From Pseudomonadota bacterium (GTDB taxonomy: Bacteria > Pseudomonadota > Gammaproteobacteria > Burkholderiales > Methylophilaceae), in the NCBI GenBank assembly GCA_029782295.1, contig JAKOVB010000124.1:124001-188000 (forward strand): a stretch of 64,000 bases of DNA, read 5' to 3'. This document shows, piece after piece, positions 19,078 through 31,000 of this stretch. A program made the translations under genes and the position numbers. Below the pieces are notes generated by a model, which worked only from the letters and a program-made list of their open reading frames with translations, was not told the origin of the DNA and did no database searches. Each line of letters opens with the position of its first letter. Positions within the stretch are counted from its first letter, which is position 1.

Positions 19078-20457
19078 TTACAGGGTCTTGGAGTACCGCG
19101 GCTTGTCAGCGCTCTGCTGGTGCAGGTAGGCGTCGAATGCCATGGCGATGTTGCGCAGGAACACGCGGCCGGATTCCGTCACGCGCACCTTGTCCGTCTC
19201 CAGTACCACGAGGCCGTCTGACTGCATGCCCTTCAGTTCTTCCAGGCCGGCAGCGAAATACTGGTCGAAATCGATGTTCCACTGCTTGCCGAAACTGGCT
19301 TTGTCCAGCTCCAGGTCGCACATGATCTGGGTGATGGCGTCGCGCCGCAGCTTGTCCTCGTGGGTAATACGCAAGCCGCGCTCCACCGGCAGCTTGCCGG
19401 CGTTGACCATGTCACGATACTCGGACAATACCTTGACGTTCTGGGCGTAAACCTCATCCGTTTGGGAAATCGCCGAGGCACCGAAGGCCAGGATGTCGCA
19501 ATCCTTGTGCGTGGTGTATCCCTGGAAATTGCGGTACAGCGTCTTGTTCTGCTGCGCCTTGACGATCTCGTCGTCCGGCTTGGCAAAATGGTCCATACCG
19601 ATATACACGTAACCAGCGGATGTCAGCTTTTCGAGTGTCAGCTTCTGCAATTCCAGACGCGCATCGATTTGCGGCAGGGTTTCTTCCACGATCAGTTTCT
19701 GGTGCTTCTTCATCCAGGGCACGTGGGCGTAGTTGAACACGGCGAAACGGTCCGGGCCCATGGCGATCACCCTGTCCAGCGTCTTCTCGAAGCTGGCAGG
19801 CGTCTGGTGCGGCAAGCCGATCATCAGGTCGAAGTTGACGCTCTGAAACCCTTCCTCGCGGATCCAGCCATAGACTTCCCGGATCAGTGCCTCCGGCTGC
19901 ACGCGGTTGACGGCGACCTGCACCTGGTCGTTCAGGTCCTGGACCCCCAGGCTGAGGCGATTGAAACCAGATTCGCGCAGCGCCCTGACGTGGTCACGCG
20001 TCAGTTCACGCGGATCCATCTCGCAACCGACTTCGGCATCCGCCGCCATGGTGAACTTGCCGGCCAGATAGGCATACAGGCGGCGCATGTCGTCAGGCTT
20101 CAGGTAGGTCGGCGTACCGCCGCCCCAGTGCAACTGGCGCACCTTTCTGGAAGGACTCGTCAGTGCCGCGACGCGGTCGATTTCCTTGAACAGGATGTCG
20201 AGATAGGACTCCGCCTTGCTGTAATCCTTGGTGGCGATCATGTTGCAGCCGCAGTAGTAGCAGAGCGTATCGCAGAACGGGATGTGCGCGTACAAGGAAA
20301 TGTCACGGCCCTTGTCTTGAGAGGCGCGCAACTCTTCTTCCCATTGTGTGGGGCCGAAGGATTCGTTGAAATAAGGCGCGGTCGGGTACGAGGTGTAGCG
20401 CGGGCCGGCCTTGACGTATTTATGCAGGAGTTCAGCAGATAATTTCATGGTTGGCAT
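19078..20457 (-). CDS. hemN: Oxygen-independent coproporphyrinogen III oxidase
   Basis: A 459-residue radical-SAM enzyme that decarboxylates coproporphyrinogen III during haem synthesis without oxygen. The radical-SAM cluster is in PFCDTLCYYCGC, with the fourth Cys typical of true HemN; the N-terminal KAGPRYTSYPTAPYF, and LHWGGGTPTYL, also mark HemN rather than the related HemW. A downstream ATG (20448, MKLSAELL) could be the start. Upstream sequence has a half FNR-like site (TTGAT) but no clear full site. Confidence 0.95.
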   Translation of the reverse strand: MPTMKLSAELLHKYVKAGPRYTSYPTAPYFNESFGPTQWEEELRASQDKGRDISLYAHIPFCDTLCYYCGCNMIATKDYSKAESYLDILFKEIDRVAALTSPSRKVRQLHWGGGTPTYLKPDDMRRLYAYLAGKFTMAADAEVGCEMDPRELTRDHVRALRESGFNRLSLGVQDLNDQVQVAVNRVQPEALIREVYGWIREEGFQSVNFDLMIGLPHQTPASFEKTLDRVIAMGPDRFAVFNYAHVPWMKKHQKLIVEETLPQIDARLELQKLTLEKLTSAGYVYIGMDHFAKPDDEIVKAQQNKTLYRNFQGYTTHKDCDILAFGASAISQTDEVYAQNVKVLSEYRDMVNAGKLPVERGLRITHEDKLRRDAITQIMCDLELDKASFGKQWNIDFDQYFAAGLEELKGMQSDGLVVLETDKVRVTESGRVFLRNIAMAFDAYLHQQSADKPRYSKTL

Positions 20458-20505
20458 TATACTCTCGACAAAAATCTCCGATTTGATTTTGAGCAGACTT
20501 TTGCG

Positions 20506-21903
20506 ATGAAACCACCCAAGGAAATCTTCAAGGCTTACGACATTCGCGGCATCGTCGGAGTGTCCCTGACCCCGGACATCGTCGAGGTCATCGGGCTGGC
20601 CATCGGCTCAGAAGCGCGTGATCGCCACCAGACGCAGATAGTCATCGGCTACGACGGCCGGCTCTCCGGCCCCGAACTCGCAGCTGCGCTGGCACGCGGC
20701 GTCCGGAGCACAGGCATCGACGTCATCGACATCGGCATGGTGGCCACGCCCATGCTTTACTTCGCCACTTACCATCTCCAGACGGGGAGCGGCGTCATGG
20801 TCACCGGGAGCCACAACCCACCGGACTATAACGGGCTCAAAATCATGCTTGCCGGGGAAACCCTCGCCGGTGAGGCCATCCAGGGATTACGCCAACGCAT
20901 CGAAACGGTGGATTTCTCGTCCGGTGCCGGCACTTACCGGCAACAGGATATTGCACAACCCTACTTCGATCGCATCCTTTCCGATGTCCGGCTGGCCCGC
21001 CCGATGAGAATTGCCATCGACGCTGGGAACGGCGTCGGGGGGCCCTACGCAGAAACGCTTTTTCGCGCATTGGGTTGTGAAGTCGAGACGCTGTTCTGCG
21101 ATGTCGACGGCCATTTCCCCAACCATCATCCAGATCCATCGGTGCCGGAGAACCTGGAGGACTTGATCCGCGCCCTGAAGTCAGGGAGCGCTGAAGTCGG
21201 GCTCGCTTTCGATGGCGACGCCGATCGCCTGGGCGTCGTGACCCGCGAAGGTCATGTCATTTACCCTGACCGCCAGTTGCTGTTGTTTGCTCAAGACGTG
21301 CTGAAGCGTCAGCCCGGGGCGACCATCATTTACGATGTCAAATCCACCCGCAACCTGCATGACTGGATTGTCCATCGGGGCGGTCATCCCCTGTTGTGGA
21401 AAACCGGCCACTCCCTGATGAAAGCCAAGATGAAGGAAACCGGTGCAGCGCTGGGCGGGGAGCTGAGCGGGCACCTGTTCTTCAACGACACCCGCGATGG
21501 CCAGCCACGTTGGTATGGTTTCGACGATGGCCTTTATGCCGGTTGCCGGCTGCTGGAAATCCTCAGTCGCAGCAACGACGCGTCAGCCGTGCTCAACACC
21601 CTGCCTGACAGCGTCAGCACGCCTGAACTGCACATCCGGATGAAAGAGGGAGAACCCCATGCGCTGATCGCCCGCCTCCGGCAGGAAGCCCATTTCGAAG
21701 GCGCAGTGAATATCGTCGCCATTGATGGGCTACGGGTGGAGTACGTCGACGGATTCGGCCTCATGCGCCCTTCCAACACCACCCCGGTGGTCGTGTTGAG
21801 GTTCGAAGCCACCAGCGAAACCGCGTTGAAACGCATTGAGAACCAGTGCCGTGCCGCGATCCTGTCCATTGCCCCTGACGTCACGTTCCCGACAAGCTCA
21901 TGA
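20506..21903 (+). CDS. Phosphomannomutase/phosphoglucomutase (AlgC/ManB type)
   Basis: A 465-residue alpha-D-phosphohexomutase. The family start FKAYDIRGIVG, the phosphoserine loop VTGSHNPPDYNG (about residue 105), the Mg loop DGDADRLG (about 243) and the sugar loop GGELSGHLFF are intact. The bacterial AlgC-like class accepts mannose- and glucose-phosphates and feeds GDP-mannose and other nucleotide sugars. It may supply the nucleotide-sugar enzymes at 57-61 kb. It overlaps the following retropepsin-like gene by four bases. Confidence 0.94.
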   Translation: MKPPKEIFKAYDIRGIVGVSLTPDIVEVIGLAIGSEARDRHQTQIVIGYDGRLSGPELAAALARGVRSTGIDVIDIGMVATPMLYFATYHLQTGSGVMVTGSHNPPDYNGLKIMLAGETLAGEAIQGLRQRIETVDFSSGAGTYRQQDIAQPYFDRILSDVRLARPMRIAIDAGNGVGGPYAETLFRALGCEVETLFCDVDGHFPNHHPDPSVPENLEDLIRALKSGSAEVGLAFDGDADRLGVVTREGHVIYPDRQLLLFAQDVLKRQPGATIIYDVKSTRNLHDWIVHRGGHPLLWKTGHSLMKAKMKETGAALGGELSGHLFFNDTRDGQPRWYGFDDGLYAGCRLLEILSRSNDASAVLNTLPDSVSTPELHIRMKEGEPHALIARLRQEAHFEGAVNIVAIDGLRVEYVDGFGLMRPSNTTPVVVLRFEATSETALKRIENQCRAAILSIAPDVTFPTSS

Positions 21904-22376
21904 AACCCGGCACCCTCATTTCCACGGCCATCTGGCTGGTGCTCTTTGCCGGCTGCATCTGGATGGTCGATGCAGCCCTCAACCCCAACAAAGCGAAGGC
22001 GCTGGGCAACAGCGAAACCGTGGTTCTCAAGCGCGATCCCAGCGGACATTATCGAGCCGAAGCGTTCATCAACGGCGTCAAGGCAGAAGTACTGGTGGAT
22101 ACCGGGGCGACCGGCGTCGCGATCTCAAGCAAACTGGCTCAAACCCTGGGCATCCGCAGCCACGCCGCCGTCAGCACCACGACAGCCAACGGCGAAACTG
22201 TCAGCTACATGACGCGACTCGCCAGCGTACGATTGGGCGGCATCGAAGCGAAAGACGTGGCCGCCAACATCACCCCAGCACTGGAAGGCGAAGCGCTGCT
22301 CGGCATGTCCTTCCTGAGCCGGATGGACATCCGGCTTTACAAAGGCACCATGACAATCAGGCAGGTCGAGGAATAA
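21900..22376 (+). CDS. Membrane-anchored retropepsin-like aspartic protease (TIGR02281 type)
   Basis: A 158-residue protein with an N-terminal membrane anchor (LISTAIWLVLFAGCIWMV), then a single pepsin-fold lobe with the active-site motif VLVDTGATGVAIS near residue 65 and the second conserved element LEGEALLGMSFLSRM. Bacterial proteins of this type (clan AA, TIGR02281) are thought to work as dimers like retroviral protease, facing the periplasm. The start overlaps the PMM/PGM stop. Substrates are unknown. Confidence 0.88.
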   Translation: MKPGTLISTAIWLVLFAGCIWMVDAALNPNKAKALGNSETVVLKRDPSGHYRAEAFINGVKAEVLVDTGATGVAISSKLAQTLGIRSHAAVSTTTANGETVSYMTRLASVRLGGIEAKDVAANITPALEGEALLGMSFLSRMDIRLYKGTMTIRQVEE

Positions 22377-22381
22377 AAGCG

Positions 22382-22831
22382 CTAGAAAGTCGACTGGGCG
22401 CGCTTGCACTCGGCGATGGCTTTGCGCGCCGTTTCTTCATCGACTTCATGCAATGCCGACCTTGCCATCCAGAACCCCATTTTCACTTCCTGCCAGATGT
22501 AATAGGCCTTGCCGGCTTCGGTCTTGAGCTTGAGCGATACGGTGTTCTCCGCAATCGAGCCTACTTCATGCTCACCCGGCGCCACCTCCCAGAGGAAGTA
22601 GGTTTTGGGACCGGTCTGCCCACCCACGCGACCGTCCAGACTGACCGTCATCGAGATTGCACCACCGAAATTCTCATTCCGGTACACATAGATGCTGGAT
22701 TTGGCCGGATCGACCTTGAATTCCTTGGCGCTCGAATCCTCCTTCATGGACGTCATCGGCACGCTCGCACAGCCGGCGAGCAGGAGGACCAAGGCAATCC
22801 ATGCTGCCGTTAAACATTTTTTCATGGACAT
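22382..22831 (-). CDS. DUF2846-type lipoprotein
   Basis: A lipoprotein of about 149 residues: signal (LTAAWIALVLLLAGC) with lipobox L-A-G-C. The mature domain, with SSIYVYRNENFGG and the SLDGRVGGQ, VAPGEHEV blocks, matches DUF2846-like periplasmic proteins. The start is uncertain between ATG 22831 and ATG 22825; a GGGGA lies four bases before the former. It follows the phosphoglucomutase gene by about ten bases on the same strand. Role unknown. Confidence 0.78.
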   Translation of the reverse strand: MSMKKCLTAAWIALVLLLAGCASVPMTSMKEDSSAKEFKVDPAKSSIYVYRNENFGGAISMTVSLDGRVGGQTGPKTYFLWEVAPGEHEVGSIAENTVSLKLKTEAGKAYYIWQEVKMGFWMARSALHEVDEETARKAIAECKRAQSTF

Positions 22832-22841
22832 CACATCCCCA

Positions 22842-24527
<1,686 letters not shown>

Positions 24528-24565
24528 TCAGTGGCCCGGCACGTGCAATAAATCACATCGTGGTG

Positions 24566-24594
24566 TTGACAGGTCATCGAATAATCGTAATAAT
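24566..24594 (+). promoter_or_regulatory. Promoter of tRNA-Lys
   Basis: A perfect -35 TTGACA (24566-24571) and an AATAAT -10 (24589-24594) are 17 bases apart and lie just before the tRNA. The GCGCG after the -10 resembles a stringent-type discriminator. Confidence 0.7.
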
Positions 24595-24607
24595 GCGCGT
24601 CCTCAAG

Positions 24608-24683
24608 GGGGCATTAGCTCAGTTGGTAGAGCAGCGGACTCTTAATCCGTTTGTCGTAGGTTCGACCCCTACATGCCCCACCA
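24608..24683 (+). tRNA. tRNA-Lys (anticodon CTT)
   Basis: A 76-base tRNA with encoded CCA. The acceptor stem GGGGCAT pairs with ATGCCCC; the D arm is TAGCTCAGTTGGTAGAGC; the anticodon loop CTCTTAA gives CTT, reading AAG; the T arm contains GGTTCGACCCC. No intron or mismatch is seen. The 3' end is a classical integration target, and an integrase remnant lies right behind it. Confidence 0.96.
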
Positions 24684-24692
24684 GATTTAAAG

Positions 24693-24718
24693 CGGCTCGC
24701 AGCAATGCGGGCCGTTTT
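24693..24718 (+). terminator. Rho-independent terminator after tRNA-Lys
   Basis: A 9-bp stem (CGGCTCGCA/TGCGGGCCG with one G-T pair) and a GCAA tetraloop are followed by TTTT, ten bases after the tRNA. Confidence 0.8.
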
Positions 24719-24728
24719 CATTTGTGGG

Positions 24729-25019
24729 TTACGTAGCCAGATCGTAACCATCTAAAACAGAGTCTAGCCGTGAAGCAGCAATAGCCAGATGATCCGGCGC
24801 CAGATGTGCTTAACGCTCCACCATTGCCCCAGTTCTCCACCCTCCCAAGCGTTGTAACTCATGCGTAGGTGTTCCAGCTTGTCGCTGCCATGTTGCCCAG
24901 GTATGCCTTAAGTCATGCCAGCGGAAATTTTTGATTTCGGCACGTTGCACAGCATTTTTCCAAGCAAGCGTATTAGCGCAGCGGATTGGCCTGCCACGGA
25001 AGGTAAATACCCTATGGGA
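24729..25019 (-). pseudogene. Tyrosine-recombinase (phage-type integrase) remnant, C-terminal end
   Basis: The minus strand reads a continuous integrase catalytic domain: VFTFRGRPIRCANTLAWK, then FRWHDLRHTWATW (the H-x-x-R box), QRLGGW and AHLAPDHLA, ending GYDLAT and a stop. In this family the nucleophile Tyr stands in ERYAHLAP; here that codon is TAA (24810-24812), giving ER-stop-AHLAP. The N-terminal half is absent or scrambled. It is therefore dead. It faces the 3' end of tRNA-Lys, the usual place for an integrase, and marks a former integrated element. Confidence 0.88.
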
Positions 25020-25238
25020 ATTAAACTTTGGCCATTGGTTATAGCCAATGGCTGGGTCGTTTGACTGATACTCTTACTCTCGTAACTGTAACGGATACCG
25101 TTACAGGGAATTTTGGCAAAAAATTTAATCCCGTTACGGTATCACTTACGAAAAATTAAATGGATTTCCACTTTCGACAAATACCGGTCAATATGTAGAG
25201 GATGGAACCGTTAAAGTAAAGCCCACATTAGATATTTC
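25020..25238. other. AT-rich tail between integrase remnant and GGDEF-EAL gene, with palindromes
   Basis: No gene is seen. Two strong inverted repeats occur: a 22-base near-perfect palindrome at 25031-25052 (GCCATTGG arms) and CTGTAACGG-ATA-CCGTTACAG at 25086-25106, with a related CCGTTACGGTATC at about 25131. They may be integrase or excisionase arm sites of the lost element, or operators. A short plus-strand frame (YEKLNGFPLSTNTGQYV) looks protein-like but has no start. Confidence 0.5.
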
Positions 25239-27863
25239 TCAGTCCGGTGAAAAAAGCCTCTCGAACTCCTCTGGCGAAACAGGTTTCGAGAACAGGTATC
25301 CTTGGCCGTAATCGCATTCTGCCTTGATCAGCAGATCTCGTTGCATTTCAGTCTCGATACCCTCAGCTACGACTTTCAAGCCAAGTTTGTGCGCCATAGC
25401 GATAATCCCTTCGCATAACGCAAGGTGGTACGAACCCTTTTCGAGATTATTGATAAATGAACGGTCAATCTTGATGTAGTCAATTTGAAATTTACTTAGA
25501 TATGACAGCGAAGAGTATCCGGTCCCGAAATCATCTAGCGACACTTTAACTCCCTGATCGCGGTAATCCATGAGTTGCCTCAAAATGCTTGGACTCGACC
25601 CCATTAAAAGGCTCTCGGTAATTTCAATAACGATGCTATTTCCAGGCAGTCCACAACTTTCCAGATATTTAAGCCAAGCTTGGTGATGAGTTTCGTCAAT
25701 ATCATCACGGAACTGGAGGGGAGATTTATTAATACTGATCTGAAAATCCGGGTTGAACGAATTCCTCCAAGCCAGGACCTGGTTTGTCGCCTCCAAGAAT
25801 ATCCAGTTGCCGAGTTCGATGATAAATCCGGTTTCTTCGGCAATTGGGATAAAGGTAGCAGGCCCGATGCTGCCGATTTCAGGGTGATTCCATCGAACAA
25901 GCGCTTCGGCCTTACTAATGACGCCGTCCCGCAGGTTGACGATCGGCTGATAATGCAAATGGAATTGCTGTTTCTGCAAACCTTCTCGCAATTGGGCGGT
26001 AAACGTCGTTCTGATCTGAACAGCCTCCTGCATGAATTTTGTGAAATAGCAAAACCGATTACGGCCCTGATTCTTGGCTGAATACATGGCTTGTTCGGCA
26101 TGTCTCAGAAGCAACTCGGGGTCGGCTGAATCTTCTGGGAAAACGGTAATGCCGATACTGGCTGAAAGGTAGGACGAATTTTTCAGGAATGAGAAAGCGT
26201 TACTAATGGTACCCAGAATTTTCTTGGCAACCATCTCGATGGCTGCATGCTCGCTGATCCCGCAAAGTATCACCGCAAATTCGTCCCCTCCAACTCGAGC
26301 GACAGTATCACTTGATCTAACGCATTGAGATAGGAGCTCCGCTGCCTCCTTGATGACCATATCCCCTGTGGCGTAACCGTCGGCTGTATTGATGTCTTTG
26401 AAGTTGTCGATATCGATGATCAGGAAAGCAACCAAATCCCCCTCGCGACTCGCCCTGCCCGTTTCCAACCGCAACCGATCCAGCAACATCTGCCGGGTTG
26501 GCAGTCCGGTAAGGCTATCGAAATTGGCCTGCCGCCAAACCTGTTCTTCAGCCGCTTTCTGTTTGGTCAGGTCTGTAAACAAGCCAATGTGGTAGTTAGG
26601 AGTACCGTCCGTGTTGTAGACCGTGTTGATGGTTAGCTGCTGCGGGTAAATTTCCCCACTCCTGCGTTTATTCCAGAGTTCACCGGCCCATTTACCCTTG
26701 CTGGCAATTTGCTCCCACATGGATTGGTAAAAATCACTGCTCTGCAGTCCAGAGCTCATAATGCTCGGTTCTTTACCCAGCGTTTCTTCTGGCGTATATC
26801 CAGTAATAACCGTATAGGCTGGGTTGATGGCGATGATACGTGAATTGGCATCTGTTACCAGCATTCCTTCACTGGTGTTGTTGAACACCATGGAGGCCAT
26901 CTCCCGCTCAGTAACGTCGGTGTGCGTTCCAATCATCCTCAAGGGCTGTCCATGTGCATCACGGTTAGTGACCTTCCCCCTTGTAAGCACCCATGTCCAT
27001 TGCCCATTCGCATGGACCACGCGATGTTTGTTGACAAAGGTCTCCGTATTTCCATCGAGGTGGCTCTGTAAGTTCTCCATAAAGCGCAGAAGATCATCTG
27101 GGTGAATATTCGGGCTGGATTCCGGCACATTCTCACTACAGATGAAGCTGAGCAGGGCAAGGCATTCCGAAGACTGCTGGATTTCCTTCTTCTGGATGTC
27201 CCAATCCCAAACCCCTTCGCCAGCACCATCCAGAATGAATTTCCATCGTTCTTCGCTGGCAAGCAACGCTTCTTCCGCCTGCTTTCTTGCAGAGCGCTCC
27301 CGAAGCAATTCAAGTGTCCGAGATGAAAGGCTATCGTACATGGCCAGGACGGTGTCGATCAGAACCTTGGTAGCCCCGCTCATCTGTTCGTTAGCAAAAT
27401 TCTTCGCTTCTGACAGCGCAGACCCGGCCTGCAAGCTGCATACCGCCAGAGCCATACGGCGGTCAGTGTCAAGGATATGGTAGCCCAACCAGTTCGTCAG
27501 GAATCCGAGGATAGACCCTATGGCCTCGTCAAGGTGCTTGCTGGCGCAACCCTCTTTTAACATGATGATTTGGTTTATGAAGTCGAGGTGCGTTCCCTCA
27601 TGGCTTTGCAACCATTCATCCCCGGAAGGGAAATTTGCACGCCAGATTTCTTCCTCTGCGTTGAAGTGATATTCCGTATATGAAACCAGTTCGTTGAAAA
27701 TACTCTCAAGTTCTATCAGGCTGGAACGTTCAGCCACATGGTCCGCCAGCCGATTTAGAATATTGACCAGTTGCCGGTGCTGCATGTCGATGAGATCAAT
27801 CCCGACTTGCAGATTCTTGTTCCAGGGGAATATCTCAAAGTGGATGTTCTGTTGGTTGTCCAT
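25239..27863 (-). CDS. Hemerythrin-PAS-PAS-GGDEF-EAL protein (c-di-GMP turnover)
   Basis: An 874-residue cytoplasmic signalling protein. Residues 13-135 are a bacteriohemerythrin domain with the di-iron ligands (H29 in DMQHRQL, H66/E70 in YHFNAEE, H88 and H92 in HEGTH, H129 in GYHILDTD). Two PAS domains follow (about 205-320 and 325-437). The diguanylate cyclase domain has GGDEF at 525-529 with an I-site RSSD upstream; the phosphodiesterase domain has EAL at 653-655, DDFGTGYSSL and KIDRSF, so both look active. The hemerythrin head suggests oxygen or redox control of c-di-GMP level; that is inference from the family. It has no membrane segment. Confidence 0.92.
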   Translation of the reverse strand: MDNQQNIHFEIFPWNKNLQVGIDLIDMQHRQLVNILNRLADHVAERSSLIELESIFNELVSYTEYHFNAEEEIWRANFPSGDEWLQSHEGTHLDFINQIIMLKEGCASKHLDEAIGSILGFLTNWLGYHILDTDRRMALAVCSLQAGSALSEAKNFANEQMSGATKVLIDTVLAMYDSLSSRTLELLRERSARKQAEEALLASEERWKFILDGAGEGVWDWDIQKKEIQQSSECLALLSFICSENVPESSPNIHPDDLLRFMENLQSHLDGNTETFVNKHRVVHANGQWTWVLTRGKVTNRDAHGQPLRMIGTHTDVTEREMASMVFNNTSEGMLVTDANSRIIAINPAYTVITGYTPEETLGKEPSIMSSGLQSSDFYQSMWEQIASKGKWAGELWNKRRSGEIYPQQLTINTVYNTDGTPNYHIGLFTDLTKQKAAEEQVWRQANFDSLTGLPTRQMLLDRLRLETGRASREGDLVAFLIIDIDNFKDINTADGYATGDMVIKEAAELLSQCVRSSDTVARVGGDEFAVILCGISEHAAIEMVAKKILGTISNAFSFLKNSSYLSASIGITVFPEDSADPELLLRHAEQAMYSAKNQGRNRFCYFTKFMQEAVQIRTTFTAQLREGLQKQQFHLHYQPIVNLRDGVISKAEALVRWNHPEIGSIGPATFIPIAEETGFIIELGNWIFLEATNQVLAWRNSFNPDFQISINKSPLQFRDDIDETHHQAWLKYLESCGLPGNSIVIEITESLLMGSSPSILRQLMDYRDQGVKVSLDDFGTGYSSLSYLSKFQIDYIKIDRSFINNLEKGSYHLALCEGIIAMAHKLGLKVVAEGIETEMQRDLLIKAECDYGQGYLFSKPVSPEEFERLFSPD

Positions 27864-28016
27864 AGCGATTATTATTCTTAATTAATTAGCCAAGCAATAC
27901 TGCATTCTGCCGAACCAACTTCCTGCGCAGAGTTTGTTATTTCGTCCCTGCTAATATTCACGAAAAAACAAAAAAATGTGCGGCGAATCAACTGTCCTCA
28001 ATCAAATTGGGATTGA

Positions 28017-31000
28017 TCATTTTTTTAAGCCAGGGCTATCCAACCAGATCAGAATCTTATGATATAAATCTTCTTCTTTTATTGGCTTAGCCAGATGGTC
28101 ATTCATACCTGCATCCAGACAGGCTTCACGATCTTCAGTGAATGCATTTCCTGTTACCGCAATAATCGGAGTGCAAGCGTAGGCCGGCAATTGGCGAATC
28201 GCCCTGGTAGCATCGATACCACTCATTTCGGGCATCTGCATATCCATCAGGATCAGGTCATAGTTGCTGGCTTGAGCTTTTTCCAGTGCAACCTGGCCAT
28301 TTTCGGCATAGTCCAACTGCAATCCGATGTCCGACAGCATCTCTTCCATCAGAAAGCGGTTGATAGGATTATCCTCTGCAATCAGGACTCGCTTCCCTGC
28401 ATGCTTTTGCTTGATTAACTCTTCTGATGAGATGGTTTCCGATCTAATGGCGTCTGATACAGCTGATTGTTCGCGAATCTTGCCGAGACGTGCTGTGAAC
28501 CAAAAATTACTACCTTTGCCCGGAGAGGATTCGAGCCCAACTTCACCCCCCATCAGCGTGGCCAAATGCCGTGTAATGGCAAGACCTAGTCCAGTGCCAC
28601 CATGCTTGCGCGTGAAGCTGTTGTCCGCCTGTTCGAAAGCATTGAAAAGCCGTGCCTGATGCGCTAAAGGAATACCTGGTCCAGTATCCTCTACTTCAAA
28701 ACGAAGCAGCATGTCTGAATCGGTTTCTTCAACAAGCTTAACCCTCAGGGTAACGCCACCGAGCTCTGTAAATTTGACAGCATTACCTAGGTAGTTAAGC
28801 AGCATCTGGGTAAGCCGTGTCGGATCACCCATCATCTGGCTTGGCATTTCGTCAACATCAATTACGAACCTGAGATTTTTGGCTCGCAGCCGAGCATCGA
28901 TCATTGTCGTAACTTTGCTGATTAAATCTGCACGGTAGAATTGGATTTTCTCAATATCTAGCTTTTCCGCCTCGATCTTGGAAATATCCAGCACATCATT
29001 AACGATAGAGAGCAGATGTTCTGAAGCCTCGTTGATTTTGATGAGTTTGTTTCTTTGGGCGTCAGTCAAGTTGTCACTTTTCTTGAGCAACAGCCCCCCA
29101 AAACCAACGATTGCATGCATTGGGGTGCGTATTTCGTGGGAAATGTTAGCGATGAACGCACTTTTGGCAATATTTGCAGCTTCAGCTTCCAACGCACGCC
29201 TCTCCAGTTGCAAATTGAGCATCACGATCCGAGCTGAACGCTCGGCCACTTGTCTTTCCAAGTGATTTCGGTACTCTTCAAGCTCCTCGGCAAGCTGTTT
29301 CTTTTCTGTGACATCTTCCTTTACTGCCACGTAGTGTGTTATTGCTCCATCAGCAGATCGGATGGGGGAAACAATTGCTCTTTCGATATATTCAGTACCG
29401 TTCTTACGTCGATTGACAAATTCCCCCACCCAAGGCTTCTCTTGTCGCAACGTTTCCCATAACTCATCATAAGTTTCTTGAGATGTCTTACCCGACTGAA
29501 GAAACTTGGGATTCTGTCCCACGATCTCGTGGAATCCGTACCCCGTATTATTTGTGAAAGCATTGTTGACGTACTCTATGTTTGCCTTGAGATCCGTTAT
29601 TACAATACTTTCCGGGCTTTGCTCGACCGCTGCAGAAAGCTGACGGATTCTTTCCTCAGCCTGTTTCTGTTTGGTGACATCACGTGCGGCTGCGAACACA
29701 CCTTTAATCGTTCCGTCCGCATTACGGTAAACACTCGCGTTGTAAACCACATCTGTAATACGGCCATCCTGATGAAGAATAGCCAACGGATAATCCATCA
29801 CGAACTCTTTTTCGAAAGCCTCTAGATAGCCAGCACGTGCTTTCTCAGGTTCAGTAAAATATTCTGAGAAATCCGTACCGATAATTTCTTCGCGGGTTCT
29901 CCCCGTAATTCTCTCGGTCGCCACATTTACATCAGTGATTATTCCCTCGGAATTAATGGTTACCAAAGGATCCAGGCTCGCCTCAATTAATGATCGAGCA
30001 TATTGGGAAGATGCAAGAGCAAGTTGCTCAGCCTTTTTACGTTCAGAAATATCCCGGGTTACAGCAAGATGGACGGTTTCTCCATTTGCCTGTTTCATGG
30101 GCACTGCGTGAGTTTCAAGCCAGCGTCGCCCACCTTTCAGGCCAACGACTTCAAATTCCAGTGTCTGAGGCTCACCTTTTATGACTTGTTTGTGCATTCT
30201 GACGAAAGCTGCACGATGCTCTGGCGCTATCACATTGAGTACGGGCTGGCTTACCACCTGATCCAGCCTATCCGCCTCAAGCATTGCCAAACCAGCGGGA
30301 TTCATGTCCTTCAAAGTCCCCTGTGCATCAACAATCTTGATGCATTCCGGCTCACTTTCAATAATAGTTCGCAGCCTGGCTTCACTTTCAGCCAACCTGT
30401 CCTGCATGACCTTTCTGTAGGTAATATCACGCGCAGCAGCGAATACTCCCAGAACCACTCCCGCCTCATCTTTATAGACACTTGCGTTATATAGAACATC
30501 CACCAAATGTCCGTCACTATGCATTATGGATAATGAGTAGTCAGTGACAAACCCGTGCTCGAAAACGTGTTGATATCCCTCCCGTGCCTTTTTCGGGTCA
30601 GTGAAATAATTAGAGAAATCGCTGCCGATAAGCACGTCACGCGTTCGCCCTGTCACTTTTTCGGTCGCCAGATTTACATCGGTGACTTTGCCGTCCCGGC
30701 TGATGGTTACCAAAGGGTCAAGACTGGCTTCAATCAGACTCCGCGCATAGCGCGAGGATTGTTGCAAATCGTTCTCGATTTCTTTGCGTCGATAAACAGA
30801 ATGCGCAAAGAAAAGCAATGACGCCATGTTTAAACCCAGTGCAAGTGCAAACCCGTATCGAATTGGAATAATGCTGCCACTGTCATCGCGCCACCCGCCC
30901 TTTGGCCTACCCGCGATCTCCCATTCCCCATCCGGAAACGAAATAGGCATACGGACAGATTGGGAATTGAACAACACTGGGTCACCATAAATGACTTCAC

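Noticed and set aside
20440-20505. FNR site upstream of hemN
   Set aside because: Only one half-site (TTGAT) is good; the other half does not match the consensus.
25145-25238. Short plus-strand frame beside the palindromes (YEKLNGFPLSTNTGQYV)
   Set aside because: It reads like protein but has no start and runs into the antisense of the GGDEF-EAL gene.
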